Source: Mesorhizobium sp. RMAD-H1 (GTDB lineage Bacteria > Pseudomonadota > Alphaproteobacteria > Rhizobiales > Rhizobiaceae). Taken from it: DNA of 64,000 nt. The translations under genes and the position numbers were made by a program. The DNA lies in NCBI RefSeq assembly GCF_014191375.1, contig NZ_JACHWN010000001.1, positions 992,001-1,056,000 on the forward strand, in the 5' to 3' direction. Of the stretch, positions 58,686-64,000 are shown one piece after another (position 1 is the stretch's first letter; the number at the start of each line of letters is the position of its first letter). The notes beneath the pieces were generated by a model that did no database searches, was not told where the DNA came from, and saw only the letters and a list, made by a program, of their open reading frames with translations.

Positions 58686-60011
58686 ATGCGTCTTTCGCGT
58701 TACTTCTTGCCCATTCTCAAGGAAAATCCCAAAGAGGCGGAAATCGTCTCGCACCGGCTGATGCTGCGGGCCGGCATGATCCGCCAGCAGGCCGCCGGCA
58801 TCTATTCCTGGCTGCCGATCGGGCTGAAGGTCCTGAACAAGGTCTGCGACATCATCCGCGAGGAGCAGAACCGGGCCGGGGCGAACGAGATCCTGATGCC
58901 GACCATCCAGTCGGCCGACCTCTGGCGCGAAAGCGGCCGCTACGATGCCTATGGCAAGGAGATGCTGCGCATCAAGGACCGGCAGGAGCGCGACATGCTC
59001 TTCGGCCCGACGAATGAGGAAATGGTCACGGATATCTTCCGTTCCTATGTGCGTTCCTACAAGGACCTGCCGCTCAACCTCTATCATATCCAGTGGAAGT
59101 TCCGCGATGAGGTGCGCCCGCGCTTCGGCGTCCTGCGCTCGCGCGAATTCCTGATGAAGGACGCCTATTCCTTCGACCTCGATTATGAGGGCGCGAAGAT
59201 GGCCTATTACCGCATGTTCGTGGCATATCTGCGCACCTTCACGCGGGTCGGCCTGCAGGCGATCCCGATGCGTGCCGATACCGGGCCGATCGGCGGCGAT
59301 CTGAGCCACGAGTTCATCATTCTGGCCGATACGGGCGAGAGCCAGGTCTATTGCGACCGCGCCTATCTCGATCTCGCGGTGCCGGGCGCGGACACTGATT
59401 TCCGCAATGACCAGCAGCTGACGGATATCGTTGCGCGCTGGACGGCGCCCTATGCCGCCACCGACGAGATGCACGATGAAGCGGCCTGGGCCGAGGTCAG
59501 GCCGGAAGACCGGCTTTCCGCCCGCGGCATCGAGGTAGGGCACATCTTCCATTTCGGCACCAAATATTCCGAGCCGATGGGCGCTAAGGTGCAGGGACCG
59601 GACGGCAAGGAGCATCTGGTCTCCATGGGCTCCTACGGCATCGGTCCGTCGCGCCTTGTCGCCGCCGCCATCGAGGCCTCGCATGATGAGAACGGCATCA
59701 TCTGGCCGAAAGCCATCGCCCCCTTTGGCGCCGGCATCGTCAACATGAAATCAGGCGACGCGGCCTGCGACGCCGTGTCCGAAAAGCTCTACGAGGCGCT
59801 GACCAATGCCGGGCTCGATCCGCTGCTGGACGACACGGACGAGCGCCCCGGCTCCAAATTCGCCACCATGGACCTGATCGGCCTGCCGGTTCAGGTCATC
59901 GTCGGCCCGCGCGGCGTGGCGGCTGGCGAGGTGGAGATCAAAGACCGGGCGACAGGCGCGCGCGAGACCCTTTCCATCGAGGCTGCGATCAACAAGCTGG
60001 CGGGGGCGTAA
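58686..60011 (+). CDS. proS: Prolyl-tRNA synthetase
   Basis: A 441-residue class II synthetase that charges tRNA-Pro. [42 protein letters not shown] and [27 protein letters not shown] carry motifs 1 and 2. [16 protein letters not shown] is motif 3, and the C-terminus is an anticodon-binding domain. It is the short type without the editing insertion, as in alphaproteobacteria and mitochondria. Its stop overlaps the lolC start by one base. Confidence 0.97.
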   Translation: MRLSRYFLPILKENPKEAEIVSHRLMLRAGMIRQQAAGIYSWLPIGLKVLNKVCDIIREEQNRAGANEILMPTIQSADLWRESGRYDAYGKEMLRIKDRQERDMLFGPTNEEMVTDIFRSYVRSYKDLPLNLYHIQWKFRDEVRPRFGVLRSREFLMKDAYSFDLDYEGAKMAYYRMFVAYLRTFTRVGLQAIPMRADTGPIGGDLSHEFIILADTGESQVYCDRAYLDLAVPGADTDFRNDQQLTDIVARWTAPYAATDEMHDEAAWAEVRPEDRLSARGIEVGHIFHFGTKYSEPMGAKVQGPDGKEHLVSMGSYGIGPSRLVAAAIEASHDENGIIWPKAIAPFGAGIVNMKSGDAACDAVSEKLYEALTNAGLDPLLDDTDERPGSKFATMDLIGLPVQVIVGPRGVAAGEVEIKDRATGARETLSIEAAINKLAGA

Positions 60012-61297
60012 TGGGCGAAGCGACGGCTGCGGCACGGCAGGGTTCCGGTCCCTTTTCCGCCTTCGAGCGGATGATCGCGTGGCGCTATCTGCGCGCCCGC
60101 CGCCGCGAGGCGTTCATCTCCGTCATCGCCGGCTTCTCCTTCACCGGCATCATGCTCGGCGTCGCCACGCTGATCATTGTCATGGCGGTGATGAACGGCT
60201 TCCGCGCGGAACTGCTCACCCGCATCCTCGGCATCAACGGCCATCTCATCATGCAGCCCATGGACCGGCCGCTTGATGATTATGCCGATCTCGTCAAGCG
60301 CATCGACGCCATTCCGGGCGTGTCCTTCGCCATTCCGCTGGTCGAGGGGCAGGCGCTGGTCCAGGGCAATGTCGGCGCCGGGTCGGGCGCGCTGGTGCGC
60401 GGCCTGCGTGGCGAGGATATCGCCAAGCTGAAGCTTGTCGCCGACAATGTGAGGCAGGGTACGTTCCAGGGTTTCGACGAGAGCGGCGGCGTCGCCATCG
60501 GCACCCGCATGGCGCAAAATCTCGGGCTTGGCCTCGGCGACAACCTGACGATCGTCTCGCCGGATGGCGACGTGACGCCATTCGGCGTCAACCCGCGCGT
60601 CAAATCCTACAAGATCGTCACCATCTTCGAGATCGGCATGTCGGAATATGACGCCTCGATCGTCATCATGCCGCTCTCCGAGGCGCAGCTCTTCTTCAAC
60701 CAGGAAGGCAAGGTGCAGTCGATCGAGATATTCGCCGACAATCCCGACAATGTCGACGCGCTGAAGAAGCCGATCGAGGACGTTGCCGGCCGCCAGCTCA
60801 TGCTCACCGACTGGCGCCAGCGCAACCAGACCTTCTTTTCCGCGCTCGAGGTCGAGCGCAATGTGATGTTCATGATCCTGACGCTGATCGTGCTCGTCGC
60901 GGCGCTCAACATCATTTCCGGCCTGATCATGCTGGTCAAGGACAAGGGCAGGGACATCGCCATCCTGCGCACCATGGGTGCGACCCGCAATTCCATCCTG
61001 CGCATCTTCCTGATGACCGGTGCGGCGATCGGCACCGCCGGCACACTGGCCGGCGTGGTGCTGGGCATCGTCGTCTGCCTCAATGTGGAGCGCATCCGCG
61101 AGTTCTTCTCCTGGCTCTCAGGCACCACGCTCTTCAATCCCGAGCTTTATTTCCTGAGCCAGCTGCCGGCCAAGATGGATCCCGGCGAGACGATCTCCGT
61201 CATCGTCATGGCGCTGGCGCTGTCCTTCCTCGCCACGCTTTTCCCGGCCTGGCGCGCGGCCGCGCTCGATCCGGTCGAAGCCCTGAGGTACGAGTGA
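60011..61297 (+). CDS. lolC: Lipoprotein-releasing ABC transporter permease (LolC/LolE family)
   Basis: A 428-residue permease with one N-terminal helix, a large periplasmic domain (about residues 55-280) and three C-terminal helices. The start [40 protein letters not shown] and [19 protein letters not shown] are family signatures. It should extract lipoproteins from the inner membrane together with LolD. Alphaproteobacteria have a single LolC/E-type permease. Coupled to proS and lolD. Confidence 0.95.
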   Translation: MGEATAAARQGSGPFSAFERMIAWRYLRARRREAFISVIAGFSFTGIMLGVATLIIVMAVMNGFRAELLTRILGINGHLIMQPMDRPLDDYADLVKRIDAIPGVSFAIPLVEGQALVQGNVGAGSGALVRGLRGEDIAKLKLVADNVRQGTFQGFDESGGVAIGTRMAQNLGLGLGDNLTIVSPDGDVTPFGVNPRVKSYKIVTIFEIGMSEYDASIVIMPLSEAQLFFNQEGKVQSIEIFADNPDNVDALKKPIEDVAGRQLMLTDWRQRNQTFFSALEVERNVMFMILTLIVLVAALNIISGLIMLVKDKGRDIAILRTMGATRNSILRIFLMTGAAIGTAGTLAGVVLGIVVCLNVERIREFFSWLSGTTLFNPELYFLSQLPAKMDPGETISVIVMALALSFLATLFPAWRAAALDPVEALRYE

Positions 61298-61992
61298 TGC
61301 CAGCAAAGCCGGTTCGCGAGCCCATTCTGAAACTGACGGGCGTCGGCCGCGCCTATCATGAGGCCGGGCGTGAGCTCGTTATCCTGAAGGACGCCGATTT
61401 CGCGCTCGGGCGCGGCGAGATGGTGGCGCTGGTGGCGCCTTCGGGTGCGGGAAAGTCGACGCTGCTCCACACCGCGGGCTTGCTCGAGCACCCCGACAGC
61501 GGCGATGTCATTCTCGACGGGCGCTCCTGCAGCGCGCTTTCCGATGACGAGCGCACCGCCATCCGCCGCAACGATGTCGGCTTCGTCTACCAGTTCCACC
61601 ATCTCCTGCCGGAATTTTCCGCGCTTGAGAACGTGATGATCCCGCAGATGGTGCGCGGGCTCCCGCGGGCCGCCGCCGCCGAGCGGGCGCAGCAGCTTCT
61701 TGACTATATGAAAGTCGGTCCGCGCGCCTCGCACCGTCCATCGGAACTTTCCGGCGGCGAGCAGCAGCGCGTGGCGATCGCCCGTGCCGTCGCCAACGCG
61801 CCTCTGGTGCTGCTTGCCGACGAGCCGACCGGCAATCTCGATCCCAAGACGGCCGGTTACGTCTTCGATGCCCTGGAAGCGCTGGTGCGCCAATCGGGCC
61901 TCTCGGCCCTCATCGCCACCCACAATCATGAACTGGCCGCCCGCATGGACCGCCGCGTCACGCTGAAGGGCGGCAAGGTCGTCGACATCTGA
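61297..61992 (+). CDS. lolD: Lipoprotein-releasing ABC transporter ATPase
   Basis: A 231-residue ABC ATPase. Walker A is APSGAGKS at 48-55, signature LSGGEQQ at 151-157, and Walker B VLLADE at 171-176, followed by the MacB/LolD-type PTGNLDPKT. It powers LolC, whose stop overlaps its start by one base. An upstream GTG at 61294 is unlikely. Confidence 0.96.
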   Translation: MPAKPVREPILKLTGVGRAYHEAGRELVILKDADFALGRGEMVALVAPSGAGKSTLLHTAGLLEHPDSGDVILDGRSCSALSDDERTAIRRNDVGFVYQFHHLLPEFSALENVMIPQMVRGLPRAAAAERAQQLLDYMKVGPRASHRPSELSGGEQQRVAIARAVANAPLVLLADEPTGNLDPKTAGYVFDALEALVRQSGLSALIATHNHELAARMDRRVTLKGGKVVDI

Positions 61993-62067
61993 TTATCGCC
62001 GGGCCATTGCAGCCGACATTTCTGTTTTCGCCGGACTTCGCCCCCGCCCGCAGACCGGGCCGGATGT

Positions 62068-62796
62068 CTATGGCTCGAACGGCGGCAGGCTCTGGAAGGC
62101 GCGTTTCAGCGCCTCCGACCAGCCGTCGGAGACAGCCGTATAATAGGGATCCGTGCGCTCGATGCGCTTGTGAGTGCCCAGTTTCAGCGAATCGGCCTCA
62201 TAGAGCTGCAGGTCGAGCGGCAAGCCCACCGAAAGGTTGGATTTCAGCGTCGAATCAAAGGACACGAAGAGGAGCTTCACCGCGTCCTCGAAGGTCATCG
62301 CCGGATCATAGGCGCGCACGAGGATCGGCTTGCCGTATTTGTGCTCGCCGATCTGGAAGAAGGGCGTGTCGACGGAGGCTTCGATGAAGTTTCCTTCGGG
62401 ATAGATGTAGAAGAGGCGCGGCTCGCCGCCCTTGATCTGGCCGCCCAGAATGAAGGAGGCGGCGAAGGAATCGGCGTTCTGGCCGCCGGGCGCCGCCTCG
62501 CGGATGACCTCCTTGACCGTCTGGCCGATCAGCCTTGCCGTCTGGAACATTGATGGCGTTGCAAAAATGGAGGGATTGCGCTCGTCAGGCGCTTTCGCGC
62601 GCTCCTCGATCAAGCTCACCACCCCTTGCGTGGTGGCGAGATTGCCGGCCGACAGGAGCACGACGACCCGGTCGCCCGTCTTCGACCATGTATGCATTTT
62701 GGTGAAGGTGGAAATATTGTCGAGGCCGGCATTCGTCCGCGTATCGGACATGAAGACCAAGCCACGGTCCATCTTGAGGCCGACGCAATAGGTCAT
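62068..62796 (-). CDS. Anbu proteasome-like peptidase
   Basis: A 242-residue Ntn-hydrolase of the proteasome superfamily. MTYCVGLKMDRGLVFMSDTRTNAGLDN starts directly with Thr2, which would be the N-terminal nucleophile after Met removal; no propeptide is seen. VVVLLSAGNLATTQGVVSLI and SFILGGQIKGGEPRLFYIYPEGNFIEA match the ancestral beta subunit family. Eukaryote-type proteasome alpha subunits and ATPases are absent from the window. It clusters with a transglutaminase and an alpha-E gene on the same strand, the known Anbu context. Confidence 0.93.
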   Translation of the reverse strand: MTYCVGLKMDRGLVFMSDTRTNAGLDNISTFTKMHTWSKTGDRVVVLLSAGNLATTQGVVSLIEERAKAPDERNPSIFATPSMFQTARLIGQTVKEVIREAAPGGQNADSFAASFILGGQIKGGEPRLFYIYPEGNFIEASVDTPFFQIGEHKYGKPILVRAYDPAMTFEDAVKLLFVSFDSTLKSNLSVGLPLDLQLYEADSLKLGTHKRIERTDPYYTAVSDGWSEALKRAFQSLPPFEP

Positions 62797-62903
62797 TTCG
62801 CAGTTCCAAATCCTTTTTCGGGCAAGCCAGACTTGCGCAAAAACAAAGCGTTGCAGCGGTTCACCGATTCCACCGGAAACGAAACAGCCTCAAGGCGCTG
62901 ATA

Positions 62904-63701
62904 TTACTGCTCTACATTGATTTCGACTGCAAGCCTCTCGGCGGCGCTGCCGAAGCGCACGCCGGAAATCGGCGCCGCGTCGCGATAGTCGAGGCCGCCG
63001 GCGATGCGCACATAGCGCTCGTTCGGGCAGATGCAGTTTGCCGCGTCGAACCCGATCCAGCCGAGACCCGGAACATGGGCTTCCGCCCAGGCGTGGCTTG
63101 CCGTCTGCTCCGTGACACCTTCCATCATCAGATAGCCGGAGACATAGCGCGCGGGGATATCGAGGAGCCGCGCGGCGGCGATGAAGATATGGGCGTGATC
63201 CTGGCAGACGCCCTGGCCATTCTTCAGCGCGGTTTCGGCATCGGTTCCGACATGGGTGGCGCCGGGCACATAGGCGACCTGCCGGTGGATGATGCTCATC
63301 AGCGCGTGCAGGAGAGAGAGCCTGTCCTCCTCAACCGGTATATCGGCCACCAACGCCCGCAGCGCTTCGCCCGGTTCGGTGAGCGGCGTCTTGCGCATGA
63401 ACAGCCAGAGCGGGGCGAAACCGCCTGTCTCGCCCATGACGCCCGCCCGGTCCTCCGTCTCCACCAGGCCGGTGGCGGTGATGATGATCTCATGGGCGTT
63501 GCGGGTGTGGCGGACGAGATCGACCCTGTTGCCGAACCCGTCTGTGTAGGAGACTTCCGGCTCGGCGCCGTCCACCTCCACCTGCCAGTCCCGTATCATC
63601 TGGCCGTTCATCGTCTGCGGGCGCAGGCGCAGCCGCTGCACGGCATAGGGCACGGGGAAATCATAGTGATAGCGGGAGGTGTGGCGGATCGTCAGCAGCA
63701 T
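62904..63701 (-). CDS. Transglutaminase-like cysteine peptidase
   Basis: A 265-residue protein with an N-terminal beta domain (YHYDFPVPYAVQRLRLRPQT) and a transglutaminase-like core. The triad is C166 in GQGVCQDHAHIF, H203 in ASHAWAEAHVPG and D219 in GFDAAN. The Anbu gene lies about 107 bases downstream on the same strand and the alpha-E gene just upstream. This family may cleave or ligate peptides; it has no signal peptide, so it acts in the cytoplasm. Confidence 0.93.
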   Translation of the reverse strand: MLLTIRHTSRYHYDFPVPYAVQRLRLRPQTMNGQMIRDWQVEVDGAEPEVSYTDGFGNRVDLVRHTRNAHEIIITATGLVETEDRAGVMGETGGFAPLWLFMRKTPLTEPGEALRALVADIPVEEDRLSLLHALMSIIHRQVAYVPGATHVGTDAETALKNGQGVCQDHAHIFIAAARLLDIPARYVSGYLMMEGVTEQTASHAWAEAHVPGLGWIGFDAANCICPNERYVRIAGGLDYRDAAPISGVRFGSAAERLAVEINVEQ

Positions 63702-63720
63702 GACGGGCTCTTTGGTCTGC

Positions 63721-63762
63721 GCATGATCTTGTCCGAAAAGTCTGCAGCTCCGGGGATCATGC
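63721..63762. repeat. Dispersed inverted repeat of GCATGATC type, copy B
   Basis: GCATGATCTTGTCCGAAAAG faces GGATCATGC, with a CTGCAG core between. This matches the rhizobial element also seen at 26084-26132. It lies in the 66-base gap between the alpha-E and transglutaminase genes. Confidence 0.6.
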
Positions 63763-63767
63763 TTTGC

Positions 63768-64000
63768 TCAATCGAAATTATAGGCTTCGGCGATTTCCGT
63801 GCCGAGGCGGTTGTTCTTGACGATGAAATCAGAAAGGAATTCGTGCAGCCCGGTTTCGAAGATCCGGTTGATGTCGTTGCCCTTCAGGGTCGCATGGATC
63901 TTTTCCGCCGTTTCCTGGGCTGCGTGGCGGGCGCCGTAATCGGCTGAGAGAAAGCCCAGATTGTCGACGATGTTGCGGTAGCAGAAATGCAGCGAGCGCG
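63768..64000 (-). CDS. Alpha-E (DUF403) domain protein, C-terminal part
   Basis: The frame is open to the window edge and stops at 63768-63770. The visible 77 residues include RSLHFCYRNIVDNLGFLSADYGARHAAQ and GNDINRIFETGLHEFLSDFI, the C-terminal part of an alpha-E protein. This family co-occurs with circularly permuted ATP-grasp, transglutaminase and Anbu genes. The ATP-grasp gene is expected just beyond the window. Confidence 0.88.
   Translation of the reverse strand, partial: RSLHFCYRNIVDNLGFLSADYGARHAAQETAEKIHATLKGNDINRIFETGLHEFLSDFIVKNNRLGTEIAEAYNFD

Overview
This 64 kb window is a chromosomal segment of a GC-rich alphaproteobacterium, most likely of the order Hyphomicrobiales (Rhizobiales). 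The evidence is conserved rhizobial gene order: bamE / cytochrome bc1 chaperone / DUF177 / plsX / fabH / ihfA / MerR; argC-speB-rpsI-rplM; nuoA-N followed by birA-rnj-mce-DUF1467-proS-lolC-lolD; and the Anbu-transglutaminase-alpha-E cluster. Palindromic intergenic repeats of rhizobial style support this. Genus cannot be fixed from the sequence alone.

Layout. 1-1.8 kb: end of an MFS transporter, then a TetR regulator divergent from a short-chain dehydrogenase, with operator-like palindromes between them. 2-4.2 kb: membrane pyrophosphatase hppA. 4.3-9.5 kb: envelope and fatty-acid/phospholipid block (bamE, bc1 chaperone, DUF177, plsX, fabH, ihfA, MerR). 9.5-13.5 kb: a peptidoglycan amidase, tRNA-Pro, a 31-repeat CRISPR array with type I-C style repeats but no cas genes in the window, and a proline-rich small protein. 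13.7-14.5 kb: a DUF6152/DUF6644-like pair. 14.5-22.7 kb: an exopolysaccharide locus (polymerase/ligase, initiating sugar-phosphate transferase, glycosyltransferase, Wza-like export lipoprotein; divergently a Wzc/ExoP-like chain-length protein; then a CelD-type acyltransferase). 22.8-30.3 kb: heme A synthase, APH-type kinase, cation transporter, argC, speB, monooxygenase-like protein, ribosomal S9/L13 and a thioesterase. 30.5-37.4 kb: a CoA-binding gene with an apparent frameshift, a glycosyltransferase, O-acetylhomoserine sulfhydrylase, two copies of a cupin gene (one frameshifted, one decayed) bracketing a di-heme cytochrome c peroxidase, and a P450 with a small monooxygenase-like partner. 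37.4-38 kb: tRNA-Val and tRNA-Asp. 38.9-54.2 kb: the complete 14-gene complex I operon, with a nuoE that carries a helix-hairpin-helix-type C-terminal extension. 54.4-62 kb: birA, rnj, mce, DUF1467, proS, lolC, lolD. 62-64 kb: proteasome-like Anbu, transglutaminase-like protease and the end of an alpha-E protein.

The most notable items are the cas-less CRISPR array, the Anbu cluster, two CtrA-box-like sites in the divergent exopolysaccharide promoter, the apparent loss of the P-loop in the Wzc-like protein, the nuoE fusion, two single-base frameshifts in homopolymer runs about 2.8 kb apart, and several families of inverted-repeat elements confined to intergenic gaps.
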